This document shows, one piece after another, positions 24,772-34,251 of a stretch of 57,397 nt of DNA. The stretch is taken from assembly GCA_020349965.1 (NCBI GenBank), contig CP070705.1:890782-948178 (forward strand). The letters are read 5' to 3'. A program made the translations under genes and the position numbers. The notes beneath the pieces are model-generated. The model did not search any database and had not been told where the DNA came from. It worked only from the letters and a program-made list of their open reading frames with translations. Numbering within the stretch: position 1 is the first letter of the stretch; each line of letters opens with the position of its first letter. Source of the DNA: Caldifarciminota bacterium (GTDB taxonomy: Bacteria > Hydrothermota > Tepidihabitantia > SM23-42).

Positions 24772-26556
24772 ATGATAGTCAAGAAGATATTCATTACCGC
24801 TACTCTCATAGCAACCCTGACCAGGGCTCAACTTTTTCCGATCGGAGGTTATCGATGTGAATTGTTGCAACAGGCAGATTCATGCAACATTAATATGGTG
24901 CTCTTCTATGGCGGAGTATTTGGTGCATCCCGCTTCGACAGCGTTGAAACTTTACTCAATCATGCAAATGATTTGGGCATAAAAGTAATTCTGACCCGAG
25001 CTCAACTGCCCGCAACTACGGATATCAATACTATGTCAAGTGGAAAGCGCTATGTATACGAAAGTGAATCAGATTTTGCACATGAAATAGGCCAAGAGCT
25101 CAGCGATTACGATGCGGCAAACCATCAATCATGGGGCGTACGGGGTACAAGAGCAAGCTGGTTTCAACGAGGACCACGGACCGATGCACAATCACAGCGA
25201 TACGATGACAACACAACATACTACGCTGTCTTTAGATTGAAAATCGACCATGTAACTGGAGAAGCTCCAATCTGTAGTTTGTTTGTCCGGAAAAAAGAAG
25301 ATAAAAGAACCATCAAATATGCAGTTCGCGCTGTTACTCAGCAGGATTTTTCAGGAATTGGAGTCTACGATACTTTTGCTCTCAAATTCAGGCTCACCAA
25401 AGGCAGCGGCAGTCTTGACTATGCCATTTGGTATACGGGAACCGACACACGCCTGTATTGCGATCAGGTGATAGTTATGGATACAATAGCATATTCACTC
25501 TACGCTGGCTATTACGAAGCAGATATTAAAGCCATCACAACGCACTTTAATACAGAAGAAGCACTCTTCCGTTACTACATGTGGGATGAACCTCAGCCGA
25601 GCCAGTTTTGGGCAAGCAGTGAGGTTAACCGCCTGTTGAAAAAACAGAATGAACGCCGCGGGGGCATACAGGCAGTCTGCCGCAAAGATCTTATACGTGA
25701 CTATCTCGACATTGTGCAAACCGATGAACTCTTTGTTGACTTCTATCCATTAAATGGTGGTGCCTGCACATATAGTTTTCACTACGTCCCCGTGGATAGT
25801 GGGAAAGAATTTCAGGGTCGAATTGACGACATGTGTGATTTTCTCGGTGAGGCTCGCAAAGCAATTCTTTCACACCCAACCAAGAGATTCTGGTTCATTC
25901 CTCAAACATTCGGCCAAGGTATTTCTTCTCGCGATAGTACATGGGCATCGTGGTGGAATAAAGCTTGGCTGCATGATAGTGCAAGCACCGGCTGGTGGCG
26001 TGAACCAAGTCCGAGAGAACTCAATTGCATGGTCTGGATCGCCCTGGCTTATGGCGCCAAAGGTATATGCTACTATATCTACCACAGCAACCATCATTAT
26101 TTTTCAATGCCGAAGTGGTCCCATTATGTCTGGGACGTTGGCTTAACCAACTCATCTGGTAACATCAAAAGACCGATATGGAACACAGCAAAATCAATAA
26201 ACTCTGCACTCACTGACATGGGACCGATTCTTAGCGGGTTAACGTCGGACACGGTCTTCAAATCAGAACAGATTCCACAAAATTGCTTCATCAAATCGGT
26301 GAGCGCAGACCTTCTGCACATCGGAATATTGCACGACGATAACTACCACTATTTTATTGTCGTCAACCGAAATTGCCTTCCAGGTAAGACGCTTGAGGCA
26401 GTCGTTGGCATCAACTTCCATAATCTGAAGTACCTAAGTGACTGTCATAAGCAGGAAATCATTAAACCTGAGGCAACGATAGGGTCTCCCCCGATCTATT
26501 ATTTTAAGATCAGGCTGGCGCCCGGACAAGGCAGATTATTACGTCTCCATCTATAG
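24772..26556 (+). CDS. Exported glycosidase-like protein with inserted beta-sandwich
   Basis: 594 aa. N-terminal signal sequence (MIVKKIFITATLIATLTRA). Residues about 25-85 ('NMVLFYGGVFGASRF', 'NDLGIKVILTRAQL') and 255-500 ('FRYYMWDEPQPSQFW', 'DELFVDFYPLNGG', 'GAKGICYYIYHS') look like halves of a TIM-barrel glycoside hydrolase. Residues about 125-250 read as an inserted carbohydrate-binding-like beta-sandwich ('YYAVFRLKIDH', 'DTFALKFRLTKGSG'). The C-terminal part is a small beta domain. Asp-Glu in WDEPQ is a candidate acid/base site. No ribosome binding site is evident. Function in glycan trimming is inference from the polysaccharide locus. Confidence 0.65.
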   Translation: MIVKKIFITATLIATLTRAQLFPIGGYRCELLQQADSCNINMVLFYGGVFGASRFDSVETLLNHANDLGIKVILTRAQLPATTDINTMSSGKRYVYESESDFAHEIGQELSDYDAANHQSWGVRGTRASWFQRGPRTDAQSQRYDDNTTYYAVFRLKIDHVTGEAPICSLFVRKKEDKRTIKYAVRAVTQQDFSGIGVYDTFALKFRLTKGSGSLDYAIWYTGTDTRLYCDQVIVMDTIAYSLYAGYYEADIKAITTHFNTEEALFRYYMWDEPQPSQFWASSEVNRLLKKQNERRGGIQAVCRKDLIRDYLDIVQTDELFVDFYPLNGGACTYSFHYVPVDSGKEFQGRIDDMCDFLGEARKAILSHPTKRFWFIPQTFGQGISSRDSTWASWWNKAWLHDSASTGWWREPSPRELNCMVWIALAYGAKGICYYIYHSNHHYFSMPKWSHYVWDVGLTNSSGNIKRPIWNTAKSINSALTDMGPILSGLTSDTVFKSEQIPQNCFIKSVSADLLHIGILHDDNYHYFIVVNRNCLPGKTLEAVVGINFHNLKYLSDCHKQEIIKPEATIGSPPIYYFKIRLAPGQGRLLRLHL

Positions 26557-26641
26557 GCAGTTTGGTCACCTAAACACAATTCTACCATTCCAGACAGGTC
26601 TTGTATTGTTTGATCTATGTATGTAGCTTCAATGTGGTTGG

Positions 26642-26669
26642 TTGACATCAAAAGAGAATTGAATATACT
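26642..26669 (+). promoter_or_regulatory. Promoter of wzz (leaderless)
   Basis: TTGACA, 16-nt spacer, TATACT, then 7 nt to an in-frame GTG. It lies within the longer reading frame that begins at 26617, arguing that the GTG at 26677 is the true start. Confidence 0.65.
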
Positions 26670-26676
26670 TTCTTTT

Positions 26677-27924
26677 GTGAAAGAAAAAAGAATTTCCTCA
26701 ATTGCCGATTATCTGGCAGTGTTAGTAAAGTGGCGCGTTTTCTTGATCCGCAATGTCTTCATAGTCACCCTCATAGCAATCGTGATAAGCCTTGTACTTC
26801 CCCACAAATATACTGCTACGGCAACGATCCTGCCACCAAGTCCTCAACAAGAAGCACTCTTTGGTATGTTTTCAGGAGGAATTTCCGCCGGTCTTTCTGC
26901 TGCGGCTCTAGCACAGGGAGGATTTCCGGGTATGGTCACACCTTCAGATCTATATGCAGCAATAATGAATAGCTCCAGCATCAAAGGTACGATAATAAAG
27001 AACTACCACCTCCAGCAAGAATTCAAGAAAAAAACTATGGATGATACATACGAAGCGCTGGACGATATCGTCGATATAGTTGTCACTCCAGAGGGCATAA
27101 TATCTATATCAGTAACTTACAAGAATAAAAATCTTGCCGTGGATATTGCCAACGCATTTGTAAATGAGCTAGATCGGTTCAATACCGAGACTGCAATGAC
27201 AGTGGGTAAGCGGTATCGAATCTTTATTGAACAGAGACTAAAAGAAACTGAAGATTCTCTTAAAACAGCCGAAGAGACTCTTAAACTCTTTCAGGAAGAA
27301 AATCGAACAGTTGCAATGGACGCCGAGATTCAAGCGGCCATAGAAACTATAGCTCAGCTGAAGAGTCAAATAATCATGTATGAAGTGCAGAAAGGTGCCT
27401 GGTCAGCGGCGGGGCAGACAGACAATCCTTATCTCCACAACATCAACCGTGAATTGAATGCCCTGCGGAGCCAATTATCCAAGATTGAGATGGGCGAGAA
27501 GACAAAAGACAAAAACGGGTTTGGTGCTGGCTTCGCTGTCCCCTTGATGAAACTACCCGAAGCAGCTCTCGAATATGCACGTCTGTACCGTGACGTCAAA
27601 GTACAAGAAGCCATATACCAACTGCTAGCACAACAATACGAACAAGCCAAAATAATGGAACTAAAAGACACCCCAACAGTTCAATTCTTGGACCAAGCAT
27701 CTCCGCCTGAGAAGAGAAGCTTTCCTCAGAGGAAAATAATGGCAGTCCTTGCAGTTATTTTCTCCGGCTTATTCAGTATCGTTTTTATATTCACGGCAGA
27801 ATACATAAACAAGATCAGACAAAACAAGGATTTGTCTAATAAATGGCAATACATGGCAGGCGAACTCAAGAAAGACTACACCTCCATCAAGTCGAAGATC
27901 AAAAAGTGGCGCAAAAAGACCTAA
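26677..27924 (+). CDS. wzz: Wzz-type polysaccharide chain-length determinant
   Basis: About 415 aa from the GTG start. N-terminal membrane helix 'FLIRNVFIVTLIAIVISLVLP', then 'KYTATATILPPS' typical of Wzz, a long periplasmic coiled-coil part ('QRLKETEDSLKTAEETLKLFQEE' region), and a C-terminal helix 'IMAVLAVIFSGLFSIVFIF' preceded by 'DQASPPEKRSFPQRK', the Pro-rich Wzz motif. It sets chain length in Wzy-dependent polymer assembly. No tyrosine-kinase domain is attached. The start is preferred because a promoter lies immediately before it; the ATG at 26617 remains possible. Confidence 0.9.
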   Translation: MKEKRISSIADYLAVLVKWRVFLIRNVFIVTLIAIVISLVLPHKYTATATILPPSPQQEALFGMFSGGISAGLSAAALAQGGFPGMVTPSDLYAAIMNSSSIKGTIIKNYHLQQEFKKKTMDDTYEALDDIVDIVVTPEGIISISVTYKNKNLAVDIANAFVNELDRFNTETAMTVGKRYRIFIEQRLKETEDSLKTAEETLKLFQEENRTVAMDAEIQAAIETIAQLKSQIIMYEVQKGAWSAAGQTDNPYLHNINRELNALRSQLSKIEMGEKTKDKNGFGAGFAVPLMKLPEAALEYARLYRDVKVQEAIYQLLAQQYEQAKIMELKDTPTVQFLDQASPPEKRSFPQRKIMAVLAVIFSGLFSIVFIFTAEYINKIRQNKDLSNKWQYMAGELKKDYTSIKSKIKKWRKKT

Positions 27925-27952
27925 CCAGTATTTCTTGAATTAACTTTCATAG

Positions 27953-29386
27953 GTGACCGAATCACTTCGTTTCGCTAAGAACCTCGGAGTTCTATATTCA
28001 GCCGAAATCGTCAGCCACGTCATTGGTTTTATCGTCTCCGTCTATATTGCCAGAGTATTCGGAAGTGAAGCTTTCGGGCAGATATCTTTTTCCTTAGTTT
28101 TACTTAGTTACTTTGTTCTCTTTACGAATTTTGGACTCGCGACCTATGGAATCAAGGAGGTAAGTCACAATGTCAAGAGAACAACCAGCATAGCTAGTAC
28201 ACTCATATTAATCCAGGCAGTACTTTCAATCATAGCATACTCCGTCCTCATTATTCTCATCACCGCCGTATGGGGTCATTTTCCTTCCGAAAAGAAATAC
28301 CTTATATTGATTCTCGGGCTATCCATGTTTCCAACGGTTTTCGACCTGACATGGGTTTTCATGGGCCACGAAAAAATGGAGTTCAGGGCAATTGCGTATT
28401 CAATTCGCTATCTAACCTACGCATTAATAGTCTTCCTGTTCCTACCGATTCGTTCTACAATAATCACCGTTGGAATTGCATACTTGTCATCAACAGTTAT
28501 TATGGCACTTTTCTCCACTTCGGCCTATCTTAAATCCTTTCATTCCTTCCGCTTCGTCCAGAGCGATTTAGCTGCTAATCTCAAGATATTCCTAAGAGGT
28601 GCACTGCCAATAGGGTGGGCAACGCTCATGTCTCGTGTTTACTATAATTTCGACACACTTATGCTTTCCTTTCTGCGTAGTGATCAGGTAGTTGGCTGGT
28701 ACAGTGCGGCCTACAGAATAGTTCTTGTGCTCACCGGTATTGCGGGCATTTACGGTATGGTATACCTGCCGGCTTTAACCAAACGAATCAGGGTATCTAA
28801 ATCCGCAGCAAAAGCACTCGTCAATCGGTCTTTCAAGATATTGTTGTCATTCTCTGTCCCGATAACTGTTGGCGGAATTCTGCTTTCCTCCCACATCATA
28901 AAATTCATCTTCGGTGAACAATACTTAGAGGCAATTGTGCCCTTTCAGATACTGTTAATTGCAGTATTGATAATATTCACCAGTGTTGTATTCTCCTACG
29001 CTATGATAAGTCTCGGTAAACAGAAACAACTGGCAATCTATTCAACCTTGGCCGCGGTATTCAATGTTGGCCTGAATTTCTTAGTGATTCCAAGATACGG
29101 AGCTGTGGGGGCAGCGATAACAACAGTGATCTCTGAGGCAACGGTATTCACTGGAGTATATTACGTCCTCAGGAAGGAAATGCTGGCACCATCATTAGTC
29201 TTTTTCCTTAGGCCGGTCGTAGCAGCTGGGTGCATGGCTGCACCAATTCTCCTTAAAATCAGTGGTGATCTCATTATCCTCTTGCTGCTCAGTATTCTAG
29301 TTTACGTAACGGTACTTTATATAATTGGTGGCATATCGAATGAGGATCTGCATTTGATTAAGCAAATCCTGCGAAGAAAAGTATGA
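27953..29386 (+). CDS. wzx: Wzx-type lipid-linked repeat-unit flippase
   Basis: 477 aa, about 12-14 membrane helices, polysaccharide-biosynthesis transporter family (MOP superfamily). 'KNLGVLYSAEIVSHVIGFIVSVYIARVFG' region and 'LGPE'-like equivalents at the N-terminus, and 'PIGWATLMSRVYYNFDTLML' mid-protein, are characteristic. It moves undecaprenyl-linked oligosaccharides across the cytoplasmic membrane. The start is a GTG without an obvious ribosome binding site, 28 nt after wzz; the stop overlaps the next gene's ATG (ATGA). Confidence 0.93.
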   Translation: MTESLRFAKNLGVLYSAEIVSHVIGFIVSVYIARVFGSEAFGQISFSLVLLSYFVLFTNFGLATYGIKEVSHNVKRTTSIASTLILIQAVLSIIAYSVLIILITAVWGHFPSEKKYLILILGLSMFPTVFDLTWVFMGHEKMEFRAIAYSIRYLTYALIVFLFLPIRSTIITVGIAYLSSTVIMALFSTSAYLKSFHSFRFVQSDLAANLKIFLRGALPIGWATLMSRVYYNFDTLMLSFLRSDQVVGWYSAAYRIVLVLTGIAGIYGMVYLPALTKRIRVSKSAAKALVNRSFKILLSFSVPITVGGILLSSHIIKFIFGEQYLEAIVPFQILLIAVLIIFTSVVFSYAMISLGKQKQLAIYSTLAAVFNVGLNFLVIPRYGAVGAAITTVISEATVFTGVYYVLRKEMLAPSLVFFLRPVVAAGCMAAPILLKISGDLIILLLLSILVYVTVLYIIGGISNEDLHLIKQILRRKV

Positions 29387-30369
29387 AGAATTCACCTCGC
29401 GTAAAACTTGGCGCAGACGCCAAACCCTTGCTCTCGGTTATCATCGTCAGCTACCAAGTAAGAGAATTCTTGAGGAACTGCCTAGATTCGATCTTCAAAG
29501 ACCCTCCAAATTTTTCCCTTGAAGTGATAGTTGTGGATAACGCTTCAACTGACGGAACATCAACAATGCTGAAGGATTTCAGCAGCAAAACAAAAATAAT
29601 AATCAACGACAAGAACGTAGGATTCTCAAGAGCAAATAATATCGGTATAGAAGCATCGCGCGGTGAATTCGTGCTCCTTCTGAATCCTGATACGGTAATG
29701 TTACCCGGAGCCCTCGACAAAATGCTAAATTTCATGCAATCTCATCCTAATATCGGAGCAATGGGATGTCGTCTTGTCGACAAGAATGGTAACACTCAAT
29801 CAAGTTGTGGCCGCCATCCTACACCAAGACTAGTACTGCCACACCTCTTCGGATTATGTAAGCGCATTCCCAGACTGAAATCCTTTTACATGTCGGACTG
29901 GAACCACTCTTCAAACCTAATGGTTGATTGGGTCTGTGCTGCCTGTTTTCTAACAAGACGCAGAGTCATCAACGAAGTCGGATTACTCGATGAATGTCTC
30001 TTCCTCTATGGTGAAGAAATGGATTGGTGTACCAGGATGTCTATGCACAAATGGAAAACTGCATATTACTCGGAGGCTAGCGTAATACACTACGGCGGTG
30101 AAAGCATTATGCAAACTACAAGCACACAAGGGAAGGAACGAATCGATTATGCGAGGCTCTATGTGAGCCTTTACCGCTATTTTTCAAAATTCTACGGTAG
30201 GGCGACTACAAACACACTGAAGTTCCTGATCACAATTCTCGTGTTTCTAAATCTGTTCGCGATAATGTTCTCCCCGTTTCTACGCCCAAGAAACTACGCT
30301 ACCCGTTTAATGAAGGCTACTGGGCTTATCAGGGTGGCATTTATGAACATGCATCTTTTAAGGTATTAG
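29383..30369 (+). CDS. Glycosyltransferase family 2 (rhamnosyltransferase-like)
   Basis: 328 aa. GT-A motifs 'LSVIIVSYQVREFLRNCLDS', 'VIVVDNASTDGTSTML', 'VGFSRANNIGIEASRGEFVLLLNPDT' region with DxD-like NPD, and 'FLYGEEMDWCTRMSMHKWK' (EEMDW acceptor motif). Bacterial proteins of this type are often rhamnosyltransferases, which would fit the rml operon elsewhere in the window, but donor specificity is inference. Two C-terminal hydrophobic stretches. Coupled to wzx by a 4-nt overlap. Confidence 0.92.
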   Translation: MKNSPRVKLGADAKPLLSVIIVSYQVREFLRNCLDSIFKDPPNFSLEVIVVDNASTDGTSTMLKDFSSKTKIIINDKNVGFSRANNIGIEASRGEFVLLLNPDTVMLPGALDKMLNFMQSHPNIGAMGCRLVDKNGNTQSSCGRHPTPRLVLPHLFGLCKRIPRLKSFYMSDWNHSSNLMVDWVCAACFLTRRRVINEVGLLDECLFLYGEEMDWCTRMSMHKWKTAYYSEASVIHYGGESIMQTTSTQGKERIDYARLYVSLYRYFSKFYGRATTNTLKFLITILVFLNLFAIMFSPFLRPRNYATRLMKATGLIRVAFMNMHLLRY

Positions 30370-30370
30370 T

Positions 30371-31837
30371 ATGTCAGCGTTACTAAAACTTTGGGGGCTA
30401 GGATCTTTTGTACCAACGTACAGTTACATAAAATGGCTCCTTATATCTTTCATATGCTTGCAGGGCGCACTCATCGCTTTCTATATCCTCTACCCAGCAT
30501 CTTTTGTACCATTTGTTATTTCTGCATTGCTTCTGACGATATTTCTCACCCTCATGTTCCACAACCCTTTGTACGGCCTTCTTTTCATCGTTGTCACTAT
30601 GATAGTAACCAACCACTATTTCCCGTTCGCAGCAGTCCTTGTATTCCGCGAGCGCATGCTGCTGATGGTAATCCTACTTCTGTTTCTTGTCACCTCAGGG
30701 GCTGCCGGTAGTAGTATACTAAAAGGCGGCGATTTCAGCCGTCCCCTTCTGATATTTCTAGCCATTCTGTTCACAAGCGCAATCTACGGATTAGCAAGAG
30801 GGAATTCCCAGTTCATTGTTGCACAAGAATTTGAAATGTATGTCTATTTACTTGCCTACTTCATGATTGTTTCACTGGTTAACACACCGGAAGATGCTAA
30901 GCTTGTCGTGAGTACGATAATCATTGCTACAGTAACCATGGCATTCATCGCGGTCGTCATTTTTTTCTATATGCTTCAATTCAAGCAAATATTCTTTTAC
31001 AAAGGTTCCCTCGGGCATGTAGTATACGTGAAGAACGCTATGATACCACGGGTGATATCCAACGCGGAGATGTTTCTGCCAGTAACTGTTAATTTGATAG
31101 TAAGTTTATTGCTATTTGTCAGAAGCACGAGAGCCACCAGATACCTTCTTACGTCGGCGCTCATCGTGTTGTTATTTGCAGTCTTCATTTCGCTTACTCG
31201 CGGTATGTGGCTGAGTACTTTGATTTCAACTACCATCCTTATAGGATACTACCTTTATCTGCGGGGTAGAAGGGCTTTTTTGAACCTTGCTAGAGTATCT
31301 TTCATCGCTGTCATCATACTTATCATCCTCGCTTACACTCTGGCTTCTCAACCAATTTGGCAGCGAATCGTTGACTTGGGTGCAATAAGGGCGACATCTA
31401 TATTTCAAGGAACCTTGGACATTTCGCTATTCAACCGCTATCAGGAAATCCTTCAGGTAATGAAATCCGTACGTTCGCACCCCCTCTTTGGCATCGGGCT
31501 AGGTGCAATCATTTCATGGCGTGACATGCTTTTTCCGTGGATCACACATGCAGTGTTTTACATACACAACAGCTACTTCTGGATGTTATTGAAAATGGGT
31601 ATCATTGGAATCAGTGCATTCACGGTTATTCTTTACTTCGTATTCAGAAAAGCTATCACTCTATTAAGAACATTGGAATCATCCTACCAAAGAGCAATTA
31701 TCGCAGGCCTATCCACAGGGTTGGTCTCAGTGCTGATTTTTTCGATCACATCTCCCTTCATCAATCTCGGTGCGGGTAATTTCTACATCGCGCTGACAAT
31801 TGGTTTGATTACAGTCGTTGAAAAATTAAACAGATGA
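30371..31837 (+). CDS. wzy: Wzy/O-antigen ligase-like polymerase
   Basis: 488 aa, about 12 membrane helices. The O-antigen ligase/polymerase domain shows 'FISLTRGMWLSTLISTTILIG', the large loop and then 'HPLFGIGLGAI' followed by 'IHNSYFWMLLKMGIIGISAF', the classical Wzy_C/WaaL pattern. Between flippase, Wzz and glycosyltransferases it most likely polymerises repeat units; a ligase role cannot be excluded by sequence. Starts 1 nt after the preceding stop. Confidence 0.88.
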   Translation: MSALLKLWGLGSFVPTYSYIKWLLISFICLQGALIAFYILYPASFVPFVISALLLTIFLTLMFHNPLYGLLFIVVTMIVTNHYFPFAAVLVFRERMLLMVILLLFLVTSGAAGSSILKGGDFSRPLLIFLAILFTSAIYGLARGNSQFIVAQEFEMYVYLLAYFMIVSLVNTPEDAKLVVSTIIIATVTMAFIAVVIFFYMLQFKQIFFYKGSLGHVVYVKNAMIPRVISNAEMFLPVTVNLIVSLLLFVRSTRATRYLLTSALIVLLFAVFISLTRGMWLSTLISTTILIGYYLYLRGRRAFLNLARVSFIAVIILIILAYTLASQPIWQRIVDLGAIRATSIFQGTLDISLFNRYQEILQVMKSVRSHPLFGIGLGAIISWRDMLFPWITHAVFYIHNSYFWMLLKMGIIGISAFTVILYFVFRKAITLLRTLESSYQRAIIAGLSTGLVSVLIFSITSPFINLGAGNFYIALTIGLITVVEKLNR

Positions 31838-31838
31838 A

Positions 31839-33035
31839 GTGAAGATTCTATTCGCCACATATATATACCTTTACCCTCCGGAGAGTGGATATAAGAAAAG
31901 CCTTTATCCTATTGTCGAACACATAGCAAAGAAGCATGACACAACTGTTTTGTCATTTTATGAAGAAGGCGACGTCCAGCATCTGGATAGTATCCACAGA
32001 AAGACGGCTGCCCGCGAGATCAATGTGGCACGCGCAAGAATGAGCAACTGGAGGAAATTCACTTATCCCATAAGGTATTTGACGAGCATTTTATTCTCTA
32101 TACCCATTCTCGAAGACAACCCCGTTATGACGAAGGTTGTAAAACAATTGCTCCACAAAGAAGATTTCGATATCATCCAAATTCAGCATCTCATGATGGC
32201 CCAATACTTCCTGAACTGTAGAGCCCCAGTTCTTCATGCGGTACAGGATGTGTTGTCTGCAAGGTATAAAAGGCAGATTCATCATGATATTACCTTCATG
32301 GATAGACTGCGGTCTCTACTTTATTATTTCACTATTTTCATATTTGAGAAACGTACTGTCAAACATCTCACTCATTGTGTTATGCTCTCAGAACCTGAGA
32401 AAAGACGCTTGCTGAGTGTTGTGCCAAGGTATAAGGATACGTCAATTATACGATACGGTGTCGACATAAAGAGCCGGGTTGATTTCAACACCGGGAAGCC
32501 CAAGGATATACTCTTTATCGGGTATATTGCATATCGCCCAAACTTTGATGCAGTCAAGTATTTCATTAAAGATATTTTCCCTTCCGTTAAGACTCATATG
32601 AAGAATGCAAAGCTTACCATTGTTGGCAAGGGATATGAGGACGAACTAAAGCAAATAGCGATGAATAAGGATATCGATGTAATAGGACCCGTTAGCGATA
32701 TTTCCCCCTATCTTTCAAGCCATAAAGTATTCGTATCTCCTATACGCTACGGTGGAGGTGTCCGGGTAAAAATTCTTGAAGCTATGGCCCATGGCACTGC
32801 CGTTGTTTCAACATCTCTTGGAGCAGATGGAATCTCTGTAACACACAGAAAAGATATCATACTTGCAGATGATCCGAAGTCTTTCGCTCAATGGGTGGTA
32901 GAATTACTCCAGAATCATGAATTGAGACAAGAGATCGCCAAGAACGCATATGAGTTCGCCAGAAGATTCCATGATGTAAGAGCCTACGTAAGGCAATATG
33001 AGGGTTTGTACAAGCAGCTTCTGAAGCACAAATAG
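31839..33035 (+). CDS. Glycosyltransferase family 4
   Basis: 398 aa GT-B. 'KILFATYIYLYPPESGYKKSLYPIV', 'DIIQIQHLMMAQYF', 'DILFIGYIAYRPNFDAVKYF' and 'KVFVSPIRYGGGVRVKILEAMAHGTAVVSTS' region (donor site with E-A-M), typical of family 4 enzymes. GTG start 1 nt after the wzy stop region. Last gene of the rightward polysaccharide operon before a new promoter. Confidence 0.92.
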   Translation: MKILFATYIYLYPPESGYKKSLYPIVEHIAKKHDTTVLSFYEEGDVQHLDSIHRKTAAREINVARARMSNWRKFTYPIRYLTSILFSIPILEDNPVMTKVVKQLLHKEDFDIIQIQHLMMAQYFLNCRAPVLHAVQDVLSARYKRQIHHDITFMDRLRSLLYYFTIFIFEKRTVKHLTHCVMLSEPEKRRLLSVVPRYKDTSIIRYGVDIKSRVDFNTGKPKDILFIGYIAYRPNFDAVKYFIKDIFPSVKTHMKNAKLTIVGKGYEDELKQIAMNKDIDVIGPVSDISPYLSSHKVFVSPIRYGGGVRVKILEAMAHGTAVVSTSLGADGISVTHRKDIILADDPKSFAQWVVELLQNHELRQEIAKNAYEFARRFHDVRAYVRQYEGLYKQLLKHK

Positions 33036-33138
33036 CATTTACTGGGCTATCTGATCAGATTAGGAACATCAAGACCTCTCCTTATCCACACTTCGCTAGA
33101 ATCCTGAATCTGCACAAAATATAGCACCGAATACCCTG

Positions 33139-33166
33139 TTGACTTACGCAGACGGCATATTATAAT
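33139..33166 (+). promoter_or_regulatory. Promoter of the WbpG-like gene
   Basis: TTGACT, 16-nt spacer, TATAAT, then an 17-nt stretch with AGAGGG before the ATG at 33184. Confidence 0.8.
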
Positions 33167-33183
33167 CGTCAGTAAGAGGGTAT

Positions 33184-34251
33184 ATGGTACATTCTACTAT
33201 ACGGTGCACGCAATGTGTCCTCACTGAAAAAACCCCTAATATTTCGTTTAATGAAGACGGAGTGTGCAACTATTGCACCAGCTACGAGAAATTTCGCCCC
33301 CACGGAGAAAGAAGATTATTGCGAATCATCGACTCTCATCGTAACAAAGCAAAGAAGTATGAATGTATGGTAAACATCAGTGGCGGGAGGGATAGCACGT
33401 ACACCCTTCTTAAGTTACGAAAAGACTATGGGGTGAAGGTCCTCACCTTTAACTATGCAAACCCCTTCACTGATGAACAGGCGGAAAAGAATATCAATAA
33501 TATGGTTAGAATACTCGGGATTGATCTTATTAAGTTCAAACACACAAGCAGTATCCATGAATCCTGCTTCAAAAATAACCTCACCGCCTGGTTTAAGAAT
33601 CCTTCGCCCGCTATGGTACCAATGATGTGCATCGGCTGTAAATTGATCTGGAAGAATGTTGTCGAGACAGCGAAGAAATTAGGAATATCTCTAATCGTCA
33701 GTGGTGGTAATCCCTATGAGTACACCTCTTTCAAGAAAGAACTGCTCACTGTATCAAGAGATGTTGATCTATCTACCTACTACGTACAGTACATACGAGG
33801 ACTTGCTAAGGAATCTTTGAAGAATCTATCATACGTAAAACCGCACTACCTCCCGACGTTGCTAAAAGGTTACTTATTCGCCAATCAAACTGCGATTGGC
33901 CCCAGAGTCTTCGCGTCCGATATCGAAAAAATCGATTTCTTCCATTACATTAAATGGAATGAAAAAGACGTCATTTCAAGAATTACGAATGAGCTCAAAT
34001 GGAATTATCCGAAAGAACTGCACTCAACGTGGAGATTCGACTGCAGAATCAGCCATTTGAAAGACTACATGTACATGAAAACACTGGGCATGACAGAAAA
34101 AGACGATTTTTACGCAAAGATGGTGCGTGAAGGGCTGCTAACCAGAAATCAGGCGTTAGCAAGGCTCGAAAAAGAAAACCAACTCCATATGGATAAAATC
34201 GCAAAAATTTTGGAGCAAATGAGTCTGTCACCTAAATATTTTCTTACTTAA
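33184..34251 (+). CDS. N-acetyl sugar amidotransferase (WbpG/PseA-like PP-loop enzyme)
   Basis: 355 aa. N-terminal Cys pairs 'RCTQCVL' and 'VCNYCTSYE' (zinc-type), PP-loop 'NISGGRDSTYTLLKL', 'MMCIGCKLIW', and the C-terminal 'DCRISHLKDYMYMKTLG' are features of the N-acetyl-sugar amidotransferase family, which activates an acetamido or carboxyl group with ATP and adds ammonia to make amidine sugars. In Pseudomonas WbpG works with HisH/HisF-like partners that supply ammonia; none is present here. Own promoter. The 3' end overlaps the convergent aminopeptidase by 8 nt. Confidence 0.9.
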   Translation: MVHSTIRCTQCVLTEKTPNISFNEDGVCNYCTSYEKFRPHGERRLLRIIDSHRNKAKKYECMVNISGGRDSTYTLLKLRKDYGVKVLTFNYANPFTDEQAEKNINNMVRILGIDLIKFKHTSSIHESCFKNNLTAWFKNPSPAMVPMMCIGCKLIWKNVVETAKKLGISLIVSGGNPYEYTSFKKELLTVSRDVDLSTYYVQYIRGLAKESLKNLSYVKPHYLPTLLKGYLFANQTAIGPRVFASDIEKIDFFHYIKWNEKDVISRITNELKWNYPKELHSTWRFDCRISHLKDYMYMKTLGMTEKDDFYAKMVREGLLTRNQALARLEKENQLHMDKIAKILEQMSLSPKYFLT

